Notes: generated by a model not told the origin, from the letters alone. Shown: positions 1-8,853, counted from the stretch's first letter. The stretch: 64,000 nucleotides of DNA from DASZWJ01 sp963813895 (GCA_963813895.1 CAWFAS010000003.1:310001-374000), one strand, 5' to 3'. Program-made: numbers and translations.

Positions 1-1770
1 CCCGAATTTAAAATTATTTTAAATAAACTGCATGGGGATTTAGAATTTACTAAAGATACTATTATTTCAAAAGGGATTCAGGCGCAATGGCTGGCTCAAC
101 CTACCACTTTTAGTATTAACAGCTATCATAAAAATAATGCAGGGATAGAAACCGATATAAACATTGCGGGTGGCCTATCATTTGCCAATGCGATTAAAGA
201 ATATAATCTTGATTTTTTAACTCATATTTTAAGTGGCACCACTAATTATAAAGCAAACCTAAAGTTTTTAAAAATTAATAATCTTTATCATACTATTTTA
301 ACTGCTAACTCAACTCTGCTTGGAGTCGGTATTAATTTGCCCAATCCACTGGAGAAATCAACAAATCAAATAGTCGCAACGGAAGTTAGGCTTGACTCTT
401 CACAAAAGGGCACTGATGTTAGCTTAAACTACGACAAAAAATTGAGCGCTGCTATAGTCTTACAAAAAAATAACTTAAACAAATTGCATCTTTTTAGTGG
501 CAACATTGAGTTTGGGACGGGTATAGCAAAGCTACCTATTGGCTCAGGCCTTGTAATAGGGGGTAAGATTTCACGATTAAATATTAATGAACTTGAGAAA
601 TACTTTTCGCCTAAGGCTGCTGTGGCTGGCCCAGCCATCAAATCAACTCAACAAATAGGTTTTATGGGAGTCAATATAAAACGCATCCATCTTGCCTTCG
701 ATCAAATAAATGCCCTGGGTATGAGTATAAACAAAGCCCTGATCCAAGCGAAGCAAACAGCCAATTCTCTGGTTATACAAATTAATAGTCGTGAAATACT
801 TGGAAATATATTAATACCTCTAAATTTATCCAATAGCCCTATCCGAGCGGTTTTTCAACATATCTATTTAAATTTTCCTGCTCCTCCTAAACTAGCGAAA
901 AATAGTACAACTTCCAGCATTCTGCTAAATAAAAATATTATTATTAATCCTGGTCAAATTCCTTCGTTGGATCTGATTTTTCAAAATGTTTATTACAACC
1001 AAAGGCCTCTAGGCACCATATGTATTTTGACTGCCCGGCATGCAAATGCAATGCAGATTAATAGATTGAGCATAGACTTTCCGTTTTTTAGTTTCTTTGC
1101 CACTGGCAGGTGGAATGATGTTACTGGGAAACAGAGCACTATTTTAGGGGGAAAGATAACAACCACAAATATGGGAACTCTTCTAACAAATTGGAGCATA
1201 AGCAAAAGTCTTAAAGGCGCTAATGGATTTGCTAATTTTATTTTGGGTTGGAAAGGTCCGATTTATCGACCTGACCCCAACAAGCTAAATGGAACATTTT
1301 CTTTTGCCCTAGATGATGGTGAAGTTTTAAATGTCATTAACAATCAAGCTGAAGCAGGGATTGGACGTATTTTGAATCTACTTACTATTCAAAGCCTACA
1401 AAATCTTTTAGCGAAGCCATTTAATTTATTAACTCCAAAAACGGGCTTTGATTTTGATACTTTGACCGGAGATTTTAGCGTCATCAATGGCAATGCGGTT
1501 ACTAAAAATACATTAATTAAAGGGAATCTTGCTAAAATTGAAACTTCAGGGAGGGTCGGTTTTGGTGCTAGAGATTATGATCTTTTAATAAAAATTACCC
1601 CCTATCTTACCAACAGTTTTGCCGGCGCTTCAGCCTTCTTAGCAGGTCCCATTATAGGAGGAGCGGTATGGTTAGCGAATAAGATAATAGGTGGTGTCTT
1701 AAATAGTTTTTTCAGTACCACTTATAATGTAACAGGCAGCTGGTCTCATCCATCTTTTAAAAAGCTTTAG
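1..1770 (+). CDS. yhdP: YhdP-like AsmA-family protein, 5' truncated by the window
   Basis: The reading frame is open from base 1, so the gene starts before the window; a TTG at 337 inside it is not a convincing start. About 589 C-terminal residues are visible. They are rich in beta-strand-like alternation and end with a glycine-rich hydrophobic stretch and the tail VTGSWSHPSFKKL, which resembles the conserved end of YhdP/TIGR02099 (DUF3971, AsmA-like) proteins. Family members are large inner-membrane-anchored periplasmic bridge proteins thought to carry phospholipid to the outer membrane. The late segment with LLTIQSLQNLL and GFDFDTLTGDFSVINGNA is also typical of this family. The N-terminal anchor is outside the window. 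Confidence 0.75.
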   Translation, partial: PEFKIILNKLHGDLEFTKDTIISKGIQAQWLAQPTTFSINSYHKNNAGIETDINIAGGLSFANAIKEYNLDFLTHILSGTTNYKANLKFLKINNLYHTILTANSTLLGVGINLPNPLEKSTNQIVATEVRLDSSQKGTDVSLNYDKKLSAAIVLQKNNLNKLHLFSGNIEFGTGIAKLPIGSGLVIGGKISRLNINELEKYFSPKAAVAGPAIKSTQQIGFMGVNIKRIHLAFDQINALGMSINKALIQAKQTANSLVIQINSREILGNILIPLNLSNSPIRAVFQHIYLNFPAPPKLAKNSTTSSILLNKNIIINPGQIPSLDLIFQNVYYNQRPLGTICILTARHANAMQINRLSIDFPFFSFFATGRWNDVTGKQSTILGGKITTTNMGTLLTNWSISKSLKGANGFANFILGWKGPIYRPDPNKLNGTFSFALDDGEVLNVINNQAEAGIGRILNLLTIQSLQNLLAKPFNLLTPKTGFDFDTLTGDFSVINGNAVTKNTLIKGNLAKIETSGRVGFGARDYDLLIKITPYLTNSFAGASAFLAGPIIGGAVWLANKIIGGVLNSFFSTTYNVTGSWSHPSFKKL

Positions 1771-1893
1771 GCAGTTACTCATTCACTGGTGTCCACAATA
1801 ATTGCGTATTAGAGAAATGGCGCCAATAGTTAGAAATATTGGAGAGTTGGTAAATTTCCAGTCTGTGTATAAAGTATTCCAAGGAACTAGGGT

Positions 1894-2631
1894 ATGAAAC
1901 AGAAAATCTTAATTGGCACATCAGGCTGGACCTATTCTGACTGGACCGGTCTTTTCTATCCAGAACAATTACCCAAAAGTCAATGGCTGGAATATTATGC
2001 ACAAAAATTCAAAACTGTAGAATTAAATGCTACATTTTATCGAAACTTTCCTCAAAAGACCTTTGCAGCTTGGTATGATAGAACGCCCGAGAATTTTAAA
2101 TTCGTCATAAAGCTCTCGCGCTATATATCTCATAGAAAATATTTATTGGATGTTAAGAGCTCAATACAACTTTTTGAAGATTCAGTCCTTCCTTTAAAAG
2201 ATAAACTAGTCTTATTATTGCTACAACTTCCCCCCAAAATGCCCTATTCTCCGGAACGTTTGTACGATGCATTATCAGCTTTTTCAGATCCATCTCGAGT
2301 GGTTGTAGAATTTCGAAACCAAAATTGGTTAACCGAAGAAGTTAAATCGATATTGACTAAGTTTAAAGTTATTTTTTGTAACATAGATTCTCCCTCAATG
2401 AAGGTTTATGATTGGTTAACTTCTAATACTGGGTATTTGCGTTTGCATGGACATAATAAAATGTATAACTATAATTACACCGGACGGCAATTAAAAAAAA
2501 TAGCACTATACGTTGAAGATTTAATGAAGCACGGAGCCAAAGAAATGTATGTCTTCTTCAATAATGATTATTTCGCTTATGCTCCTCACAATGCTAAAAC
2601 TTTAGAAACATTGTTAATCCATAAGGATTGA
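1894..2631 (+). CDS. DUF72 domain protein (YecE-like)
   Basis: 245-residue protein with the DUF72 opening IGTSGWTYSDW followed by the FYP and NATFYR motifs near residues 22-50, which define the family. DUF72 proteins adopt a TIM-barrel-like fold; the biochemical role is not established. The start ATG at 1894 has AAGGAACT about 8 bases upstream. The gene lies 123 bp downstream of the yhdP-like gene and runs convergently into the sugar dehydrogenase gene with only 3 bp between the two stop codons. Length is normal for the family and no defects are visible. Confidence 0.9.
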   Translation: MKQKILIGTSGWTYSDWTGLFYPEQLPKSQWLEYYAQKFKTVELNATFYRNFPQKTFAAWYDRTPENFKFVIKLSRYISHRKYLLDVKSSIQLFEDSVLPLKDKLVLLLLQLPPKMPYSPERLYDALSAFSDPSRVVVEFRNQNWLTEEVKSILTKFKVIFCNIDSPSMKVYDWLTSNTGYLRLHGHNKMYNYNYTGRQLKKIALYVEDLMKHGAKEMYVFFNNDYFAYAPHNAKTLETLLIHKD

Positions 2632-2634
2632 TAT

Positions 2635-3741
2635 CTACTCTTTAGAATTAAATTTAATTCGATAAACCTTACCGCCAAAATCATCTGAAACTAACAAAGA
2701 ACCGTCTGGCATAGTTAATAAATCCACCGGACGACCCGTTGGAGTTTGACCTTGCAGCCAACCACTAGCAAAAGGGATAACTTCAATAATCTTATTATCC
2801 TGCATTTTGGCAAAGACCACTTGGTAACCTATTTTTTTACTACGGTTCCAAGACCCATGCTCAGCAATAAACATTTGTTGCCTATATTCGGGAGGAAATG
2901 AGCTACCAGTATAAAATTCCAATCCTAAAGGGGCAACGTGAGCTGGCAGATTAAAAACCGGTTCAGTAAAGTTAGATCTGTTTATATCGGCCTGTTCCTG
3001 TCCGGGGATAGGAATATTATTTCCATAGACGTATGGGAAGCCAAAATCCATACCCGCTTTAGGAGCATAATTAATTTCGTCTGGTGGCAGCTCATCCCCC
3101 ATGTAGTCCTGCCCATTATCTGTAAACCAAAGCGCATGAGTTCCTGGTTGCCAATCAAATCCCATGCTATTACGAATTCCTTTAGCATAGATCGCCATTT
3201 GGCTACCATCGGGGCGCATTCGAATGATTGTGCCAAAAAGCGGATTACTACTACGATAATTACAAATATTGCAGGGCATGCCAATTGAAACATATAGCCA
3301 CCCATCAGCAGAAAATCGAATCACCCTATACCCATGCCATTTTTTATTCGGAAGCTGATCATAGACGACAATGGGTTTAGGCGGTTTATTTAATTGTGAA
3401 GTAATATTTGGAAATCGCAAAATCCTACCTGTTTCAGCAACGTATAAATCTCCGTGATAATAGGCCACCCCATTGGGGGAATCTAAATGGTCAGCAATAA
3501 GGGTAGCCTTTGCCTGACCCCCATTGGGGCCAGGTACAAGTGCATATACTTTATTTTCCGTGGTGCCAACATAGACAATATTCTGGTCGCCCAGTGTCAT
3601 AAAACGGGCATCGGGTACCGGTTCCGCATAGACACTAATATCAAACCCTGAGGGAACTTTTATTCCAGGAATTTCAGCCCAAACTTTATGGCTGATAACA
3701 ATTAGTAACACTATCCCGCATATTTTAAGGTATGAACTCAT
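2635..3741 (-). CDS. Exported PQQ-dependent sugar (sorbosone-type) dehydrogenase
   Basis: 368 residues beginning with a signal peptide (hydrophobic residues about 6-20, cleavage probably after VWA at 22). The mature part has repeated beta-propeller motifs such as NGVAYYHGDLYVAETGRI and RIRNSMGFDW-like segments, with WFTDNGQDYMGDELPPDEIN in the middle. This matches the soluble glucose/sorbosone dehydrogenase (GSDH) family, periplasmic enzymes that oxidise sugars with PQQ and pass electrons to the respiratory chain. The actual substrate cannot be read from the sequence, and no PQQ biosynthesis genes are in the window. It is a single gene, convergent with the DUF72 gene. Confidence 0.85.
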   Translation of the reverse strand: MSSYLKICGIVLLIVISHKVWAEIPGIKVPSGFDISVYAEPVPDARFMTLGDQNIVYVGTTENKVYALVPGPNGGQAKATLIADHLDSPNGVAYYHGDLYVAETGRILRFPNITSQLNKPPKPIVVYDQLPNKKWHGYRVIRFSADGWLYVSIGMPCNICNYRSSNPLFGTIIRMRPDGSQMAIYAKGIRNSMGFDWQPGTHALWFTDNGQDYMGDELPPDEINYAPKAGMDFGFPYVYGNNIPIPGQEQADINRSNFTEPVFNLPAHVAPLGLEFYTGSSFPPEYRQQMFIAEHGSWNRSKKIGYQVVFAKMQDNKIIEVIPFASGWLQGQTPTGRPVDLLTMPDGSLLVSDDFGGKVYRIKFNSKE

Positions 3742-3767
3742 CTGAATTATCCAGGTAATCGGTTATC

Positions 3768-3837
3768 AGAACCAAAGGGGTCAACCAAAGGGGTCAAATG
3801 CCAAGATTTGCCCCCTTTGGTTGACCCCTTTGGTTCT
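3768..3837. repeat. Long hairpin built from tandem 13-mers between two genes
   Basis: Two 30-base arms (3768-3797 and 3808-3837) are inverted copies with one mismatch, separated by 10 bases. Each arm holds two tandem copies of ACCAAAGGGGTCA (3771-3783 and 3784-3796 on the left). It lies between the start of the sugar dehydrogenase gene and the end of the alpha/beta hydrolase gene, both on minus. There is no U-run, so it is more likely a palindromic repeat than a simple terminator, although it would form a strong RNA hairpin after the hydrolase gene. Confidence 0.85.
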
Positions 3838-3842
3838 TATGT

Positions 3843-4682
3843 TTACCCCTTAATAAAGGCCAGCAAATCTGAATTGACTTGATCTTTAAGTGTGGAGCAA
3901 AGTCCGTGGGGAGCGCCAGGGTAGATTTTCAGTTGCGCATTCTTAATTAATTTTGCAGAAATCATAGCAGAGGCACCAATGGGCACGATTTGGTCGTCAT
4001 CACCGTGGATGATCAGAGTGGGCACATCGATTTTTTTAAGATCTTCAGTAAAGTCTGTTTCAGAAAAAGTCTTAATACATTCGAAGGCAGCGTTGAACCC
4101 AGCTAACATTCCTTGAAGCCAAAAAGAGTCGCGTAGGCCTTGTGAAACCTTAGCGCCCGATCTGTTAGCTCCATAAAAGGATTCACTAAGATCTTTGAAA
4201 AATTGTGAGCGGTCATGAAGGACACTACTGCGTATTTGATTAAACTGCTCAATGGGCAATCCTCCAGGATTGACAGCCGTCTTGAGCATTAAAGGGGGTA
4301 CCGCACCAATTAGTATAGCCTTAGCTACACGTTTTGTGCCGTGTCGGCCAAGATAACGCACCACCTCTCCACCGCCTGTGGAATGACCCACATGAACGGC
4401 GTCCTGCAAGTTTAGCGCTTCTACCAGCGCCAGGAGATCATCAGCATAGGTATCCATATCATTGCCGCCCCAAGGCTGACTTGAGCGGCCATGCCCGCGA
4501 CGGTCATGAGCAATGCAGCGATATCCGTGGGATGCTAGAAATAACATCTGGTCTTCCCAGGCATCTGCACTCAATGGCCAGCCATGACTAAAGACTATGG
4601 GCTGCCCTATGCCCCAATCCTTATAATAAAGTTCGACTTGATTGTTGGGCTTATTTTTGTTGAGGGTTATATAAGTCATCAC
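3843..4682 (-). CDS. Alpha/beta hydrolase, non-heme chloroperoxidase/aryl esterase type
   Basis: 279 residues with a complete alpha/beta hydrolase catalytic triad: nucleophile Ser101 in GHSTGG, acid about Asp230 in GDDDQIVP and His259 in PHG. The SHGWPLSADAWEDQM and AHDRRGHGRS motifs place it with cofactor-free haloperoxidases/aryl esterases, which act mainly as cytoplasmic esterases or perhydrolases. The minus-strand start has GGAGGCTCGTG just upstream (AAGGAGG-like), a strong ribosome site. The gene is intact and appears to stand alone between two palindromic repeats. The natural substrate is unknown. Confidence 0.88.
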   Translation of the reverse strand: MMTYITLNKNKPNNQVELYYKDWGIGQPIVFSHGWPLSADAWEDQMLFLASHGYRCIAHDRRGHGRSSQPWGGNDMDTYADDLLALVEALNLQDAVHVGHSTGGGEVVRYLGRHGTKRVAKAILIGAVPPLMLKTAVNPGGLPIEQFNQIRSSVLHDRSQFFKDLSESFYGANRSGAKVSQGLRDSFWLQGMLAGFNAAFECIKTFSETDFTEDLKKIDVPTLIIHGDDDQIVPIGASAMISAKLIKNAQLKIYPGAPHGLCSTLKDQVNSDLLAFIKG

Positions 4683-4782
4683 GAGCCTCCTTGCTAGTGT
4701 AATAAAATATTAATTATCGATAAAATTTTATAATTGTGGCTCCATCGCTCCAATCTGTCAATTGACCCTTCAAACAGCATTA

Positions 4783-5068
4783 GGCTCTGTAAAACAATAA
4801 CTTATCTTTTTAGCGCCCAGCTGAGGCTCAGATTTGCAGGAGGGAGGGTGTAGAAAAATGCGAGCATAGTCGACGGAACGTCGTCCCGGCAGGAAGCCGG
4901 GATCCAGGGCGCAGGAAAGCGAAACTTTCACTTCCTGTGATCTGGATCCCGGTTTCCATGCCGGGACGACGTTCCGTCGACTATGCTCGCATTTTTCTAC
5001 ACCCTCCCGCCTGCGAAGATGAGTCTTAGATGGGATGCTAAAAAGATAAGTTATTGTTTTACAGGGCC
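4783..5068. mobile_element. MITE-like palindromic element, family A copy 1 (286 bp)
   Basis: Ends are GGCTCTGTAAAACAATAAC and its inverted copy (one mismatch, CAGGGCC at the right end), and complementarity continues through most of the element, which has no ORF. It is flanked by a TTA duplication (4780-4782 and 5069-5071). The right TTA is also the reverse complement of the TAA stop codon of the next minus-strand gene, so the element landed exactly on a stop codon. The centre holds a further palindrome with GCCGGGATCC. Three related copies are in the window. Confidence 0.9.
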
Positions 5069-5908
5069 TTACATACTATTTGCTGCAAATGCTTGGAACG
5101 CAGCCACTACTGCACTGGGATTTTCAAACCAAGAATAATGGCCAGCTGCGGGAATTTCTTTTATCAATATGTTTTTTCTTTGATATCTTGGATTATTTAT
5201 AAATAAATCTATAGGTGTGATAAGGTCATTCGAACCGTTTATAATCAGTGTATTAATTTTCTCTGGAATCCAAGTTGCTTGATAATTTTCTGAATCAAAA
5301 TTTTTTGCGGCTTCCTCACTTGCACTGTGATTAATTGGCAGCCTCTTAATTAAATCCTTTCCTTTAATTAATGATTTTTCTGAGATGAAACAATTTTTTG
5401 CTTCTAATATCAGCAAATTGCGCAAACTTTCGTTGCTTGCATGGTTAATATAGTCTTTTTCTGCTTCGATGGTAGCCTTATCTCTAGTATCTTTAACATA
5501 TTCCGCCAATCTCTTTTGCCATGAAGCATCCGGTGCAGAGCCCATGAGTACCAATCCATGTAAAAGTTTTTCCAGCTCCGGCATAGTTTGTGCAAACATG
5601 CCAAGAGAAGAATGTGCCACTAAAATAACATTTTCAAACGCTGCAATTGCCTGGAGAAGAACAGATTTCCAGCTTGAAATGGGTTTATCAGGCAAAATAT
5701 TCGAACCATCGTTGGGTAAATCAACATGCCAAATTGCACCTGGAATTTTACCATTAAGTAATTCGGTCAACTCGGCCAATGACTCTGACCCAAGTCCAGG
5801 ACCTCCGGGTAGAAATAACCAATTTTGCTTGCTGTGCTGATATGAACTTTGATATTGCAATCGACAGCCATCACGAGTCCAAAGATATTCTTTCATAAAT
5901 TTATCCAA
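5069..5908 (-). CDS. Alpha/beta hydrolase family protein
   Basis: 279 residues. The PGGPGLGS motif (34-41) is the oxyanion-hole loop seen in proline-iminopeptidase-like hydrolases; the nucleophile is probably Ser100 in AHSSLGMF, the acid Asp228 in SNDLITP and the base His257 in GHYSWFE. The nucleophile elbow is unusual (HSSLG rather than GxSxG, with Ala98 in the first position), so catalysis is likely but not certain. Two methionines near the N-terminus (1 and 5) are possible starts. The TAA stop coincides with the target duplication of the mobile element downstream. Substrate unknown. Confidence 0.8.
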   Translation of the reverse strand: MDKFMKEYLWTRDGCRLQYQSSYQHSKQNWLFLPGGPGLGSESLAELTELLNGKIPGAIWHVDLPNDGSNILPDKPISSWKSVLLQAIAAFENVILVAHSSLGMFAQTMPELEKLLHGLVLMGSAPDASWQKRLAEYVKDTRDKATIEAEKDYINHASNESLRNLLILEAKNCFISEKSLIKGKDLIKRLPINHSASEEAAKNFDSENYQATWIPEKINTLIINGSNDLITPIDLFINNPRYQRKNILIKEIPAAGHYSWFENPSAVVAAFQAFAANSM

Positions 5909-6350
5909 TATTTTTTCAAAATGTATAGAGGTAATTTAAAACTTCTATTTGGTGGTAATTTTTATATTAATACATTTAAGTTTATGTTAATCCCTAGCTG
6001 TTGAGCTGCTCCGATTATTATACCCCCTCACCTTTCTACATAGCTGAATAAGCCAAAAATTTTAAAAATATCATTTTTTTATAGATTATCTAACAAAATT
6101 ATTAATAAGGATCGGCAATACCTAAAATTAGCTCCAATTTTTTCGACTTGAAGTTGGCGACTTTTTTGTACGTCCAGCTAAAGGACTACATTTTCCCTCT
6201 TAGGTATGTGGTTTAATATCTCTGTTGATGATATGAACAGGTTATTAACGATTAGGATAACCTCTCACTTCTCCAGGGATGGAGAACCCAGGATGGCGCA
6301 AAGACTACGAAACCCTGAATCACTGTGAAAAACTTAGGAGCCAAGACACC
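5909..6350. other. Intergenic region, probable leader of the next small ORF
   Basis: The first 300 bases are AT-rich with no gene I can support. From about 6238 to 6345 there are two short hairpins (GGTTAT...ATAACC and TTCTCC...GGAGAA) and three GGA-containing motifs (AGGGATGG, CAGGATGG, TAGGAG) ahead of the small ORF at 6351. Such spaced GGA motifs, one being the ribosome site, are what CsrA/RsmA targets look like; regulation by CsrA is an inference only. Confidence 0.35.
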
Positions 6351-6509
6351 ATGTTTATCGATTTACCACAACCTATCCAACAGCAAGTTCTTTATTACCT
6401 CGAAGCAGATAACTTCACAGCCGCAAAACAGCTTCATGATCAATATATGCTTCCTTTTAGTGCCCATACCCAATCACATAATTATGCCAGTGAATTACGC
6501 GAAAGCTAA
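6351..6509 (+). CDS. Small hypothetical protein (52 aa)
   Basis: Starts at ATG 6351, chosen over the longer in-frame start at 6279 because TAGGAG lies 9-10 bases upstream of it. The product begins MFIDLPQPIQQQVLYYLEAD and is predicted to be mostly helical and soluble. I do not recognise a family. Codon use looks like a real coding segment at the 5' end, where leucine, glutamine and aspartate positions are regular; the last 20 residues are less convincing. A competing ORF in another frame (6325-6534) has no ribosome site at its start. Confidence 0.5.
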   Translation: MFIDLPQPIQQQVLYYLEADNFTAAKQLHDQYMLPFSAHTQSHNYASELRES

Positions 6510-6907
6510 GGTAAATCAGCCTTGTAACTGCTAAAGCTGCACAGCTATACGCGTTCCAGCATAATGATTAAACCTCCCAGCATACGGTTGACCGAGCTCA
6601 CGGTCTAGGGAAAATTTTTGAATAGAAATCACTAGAAGTTGTTTCTGAGCTTGCCCCCAATATAAACCTAAATAATGTAAAAGATTACACTACAATCTAT
6701 AGTAAACCAAGCAGCTGCCCCCACTAGAATAAGCATTGACCCTCTCTAAAGAAGTGATATACTCATTAACAATCATCGCAATTGATTTACCAAATATGAT
6801 AGGACGCGATGACAAACTATTTTTTACAACCATCATCTTGTCGCATAATTTCTCAATATCTCAAATAATTCTTATTAATTATTTTTTAATTTCACGGAGC
6901 TTGTGCC
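6510..6907. other. Intergenic region before the ferritin-like gene
   Basis: About 400 bases without a supportable gene. A small hairpin GACCG-AGCTCA-CGGTC lies near 6588-6603 without a U-run. The last 150 bases are AT-rich and probably contain the promoter of the ferritin-like gene, but I cannot assign -35/-10 boxes with confidence. An ORF at 6736-6942 has no ribosome site and overlaps the next gene, so I do not call it. Confidence 0.4.
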
Positions 6908-7453
6908 ATGTCGGAATCAAACCAAAAAAACCTGCCTTTTAGTCTCGACGAAATAAAAAAATTAGCTAAGCAATCCATTGACCAGGGCGCTGTTACAAAG
7001 GATTACCCTCTAGATCTTAACCAAGCTTATACCCTTTTAAATTCAGCACTTGCTACTGAAATTATGTGCGTCATGCGCTACCGTCATCATCAAGTAATTG
7101 CCAAAGGAATCGATCGTCCGCAAGTCGCCGCAGAGTTTGCAGAACATGCTGACGACGAACAAAGACATATGATGATGATTGCCCAGAGAATCAATCAATT
7201 AGGCGGAAATCCTGACTTTAATCCCGGCACAGTATTACAAAGAACTGCAACGGAATATGGTACAGGCCATGATCTATTAAAATTAATTGAAGAGGATTTG
7301 ATCGCTGAAAGAATTGCCATTATGGTCTATCGTGAAATGATTGAATGGTTTGGATCAGCAGACCCCACAACCAGAAGGATGCTCGAAGAAATTTTACAAG
7401 ATGAAGAAGAACATGCAGATGATCTATCTGAACTTTTACAGACTGGGAAATAA
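6908..7453 (+). CDS. Ferritin-like/bacterioferritin-type protein
   Basis: 181 residues with a four-helix-bundle di-iron pattern: Glu51, Glu84-x-x-His87, Glu134 and Glu166-x-x-His169. The two ExxH motifs, one in each half, are the ferroxidase ligands of the ferritin/bacterioferritin/Dps superfamily. The protein probably oxidises and stores iron or protects against peroxide in the cytoplasm. An N-terminal extension of about 35 residues (SLDEIKKLAKQSIDQGAVT) distinguishes this subgroup from classical Bfr. The start has CGGAG 8 bases upstream. A terminator-like hairpin follows at 7577. Confidence 0.88.
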   Translation: MSESNQKNLPFSLDEIKKLAKQSIDQGAVTKDYPLDLNQAYTLLNSALATEIMCVMRYRHHQVIAKGIDRPQVAAEFAEHADDEQRHMMMIAQRINQLGGNPDFNPGTVLQRTATEYGTGHDLLKLIEEDLIAERIAIMVYREMIEWFGSADPTTRRMLEEILQDEEEHADDLSELLQTGK

Positions 7454-7576
7454 GTGTGTATATCATCCATATAACCTTTGCATAACACAACCTTAAATCC
7501 TTTCTAGTTTGGTATTGCCATGCAAAAAAACTGATGTTAACCTGACAGTAGGTGCTAAACACACCAATCAGAGAAT

Positions 7577-7604
7577 AACCGTGCCTTCTAATTACGGTTT
7601 TTTT
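7577..7604 (+). terminator. Rho-independent terminator after the ferritin-like gene
   Basis: A 6-bp stem AACCGT/ACGGTT with an 11-base loop is followed directly by TTTTT. It lies 124 bp downstream of the ferritin-like stop codon and before the next small gene. The short stem makes it moderate in strength. Confidence 0.6.
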
Positions 7605-7749
7605 ATGCCTAGCCTAGTTATGGCTGGGAGTGGACGAATAGAATACCTGCAAAGGGAATAAGTCCGCCGTTCTGATTTACGGTGTTTAGCTCCTGGCCAC
7701 CAATGTCGACGATATTGGCAATATAAACATATAAATCAGGAGTAATCAC

Positions 7750-7971
7750 ATGGAAAGCTTTTCTGTTAGTAACCCCTCTTTTTCTAGCATCAACATTAAA
7801 GACGATATTTTCAGCAAGATGCAACAATCTAAAGCCATATTAACCTGCATCATGTTTACAACCGCATTTATTCGTGATGACATGCAGTTAGATAACGCCA
7901 CTTTATACAATGCCTTATGTGCGGTAGATCATTACCTCCAAGAACTTGGCCTGCTATTTGAGCAGTTATAA
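7750..7971 (+). CDS. Small hypothetical protein (73 aa)
   Basis: 73 residues starting at ATG 7750 with AGGAG 8 bases upstream, and ended by a strong terminator 24 bp after its stop, so it is a complete single-gene transcription unit. The sequence is amphipathic and helical, with the C-terminal part reading like a conserved helix pair (LDNATLYNALCAVDHYLQEL). It has no signal peptide or membrane span. I do not recognise the family; the arrangement resembles small stress-related proteins of related genomes, but no function can be given. Confidence 0.65.
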   Translation: MESFSVSNPSFSSINIKDDIFSKMQQSKAILTCIMFTTAFIRDDMQLDNATLYNALCAVDHYLQELGLLFEQL

Positions 7972-7995
7972 AGTTGATTTATGTAATAACGAATA

Positions 7996-8020
7996 AACCC
8001 CGGAATTACGGGGTTTTTTA
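7996..8020 (+). terminator. Rho-independent terminator
   Basis: Seven-base perfect stem AACCCCG/CGGGGTT around a 6-base loop, followed by TTTTA. It lies directly downstream of the 73-residue small gene. A clear intrinsic terminator on the plus strand. Confidence 0.9.
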
Positions 8021-8043
8021 TTGCTATTAATCAACATATAATC

Positions 8044-8322
8044 CTATCCGATGCACACATTTTTTTAGCCGCCAGAATTAGAGTACGTCGTCCCCGCTTT
8101 ACCGAATTATCCTAAAATATCAGCCTATCAAGCGGGGATCCAGTGCCTAATTTTCAAACAAAGTGAAGTAGCAATAAGCAGTCATGACTGGCATTTGTGC
8201 GTTCCGTTGGAAAGATGGGCACTAGATTCCTGCTTGATAGGCTGATATTTTAGGATAATTCGGTAAAGCAGGAACGCCGTACTCAGCATTTCTAGTAATT
8301 ACAAAATGTGTGCATCGGATAG
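8044..8322. mobile_element. Non-autonomous element (279 bp) with Tn5/IS50-like ends
   Basis: Perfect 20-base terminal inverted repeats CTATCCGATGCACACATTTT (8044-8063, 8303-8322) are flanked by a perfect 9-bp duplication CATATAATC (8035-8043 and 8323-8331). Inside lies a second, longer inverted pair of about 65 bases (about 8083-8147 with 8219-8282, containing TTATCCTAAAATATCAGCC). There is no transposase ORF. The end sequence matches the Tn5 mosaic end at about 12 of 19 positions (CT.TC...T..ACACAT.T), and IS50-group elements also make 9-bp duplications, so mobilisation by an IS4/IS50-type transposase is a reasonable inference. Confidence 0.88.
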
Positions 8323-8436
8323 CATATAATCATAAAGAAGACGGTTTCCAACAGGCAGCTATCTCAGATTTATAATGACCGTTGCCAAGATAGGCTGCTT
8401 TCCATTGTTAACTCAAAGATTTCAGCAGGTTTAAAT

Positions 8437-8807
8437 ATGAAAAATGGTCTAACCATTTTTGAAGATTACAAAATACGACGTATATATGATGAAAAAACAG
8501 AAACCTGGTTTTTCTCAGTTGTTGATATTATCCAGGTTTTAATTCAGCAACCGGATTATCAAACAGCCAGAAAGTACTGGAACAAGCTAAAAGAGCGCTT
8601 AGCGAAAGAAGGCAGTCAGTTGGTGACAAATTGTCACCAACTGAAATTATTATCCATCAAGAATGGGCCGAAATCAGTGTTAAAGACCATAAAAAAGCTA
8701 AGGATTTAAAATCACAAAACTTACGTGATCATATGAGCGAAGCGGAACTGATTTTTACGGCATTAGCGGAATTATCCACCCGGCAGATTGCTGAAACTAT
8801 ACGCTAA
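8437..8807 (+). pseudogene. dinD-like/BRO-N protein remnant
   Basis: The first 65-70 codons encode a BRO-N-like domain (IFEDYKIRRIYDEKTETWFFSVVDI, then TARKYWNKLKERLAKEGSQLVTNCHQLKL) as in DNA-damage-inducible protein D and phage antirepressors. That frame ends at 8709. A different frame from about 8640 to the TAA at 8805-8807 encodes IHQEWAEISVKDHKKAKDLK and RDHMSEAELIFTALAEL, which match an internal C-terminal part of DinD. The middle and the end of the gene are missing, so this is an internally deleted, frameshifted relic lying next to a mobile element. Confidence 0.75.
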
Positions 8808-8853
8808 AGCTGCGGTTTGTTACAATGAATCCACTAATTAAGAGGAGAATAAC

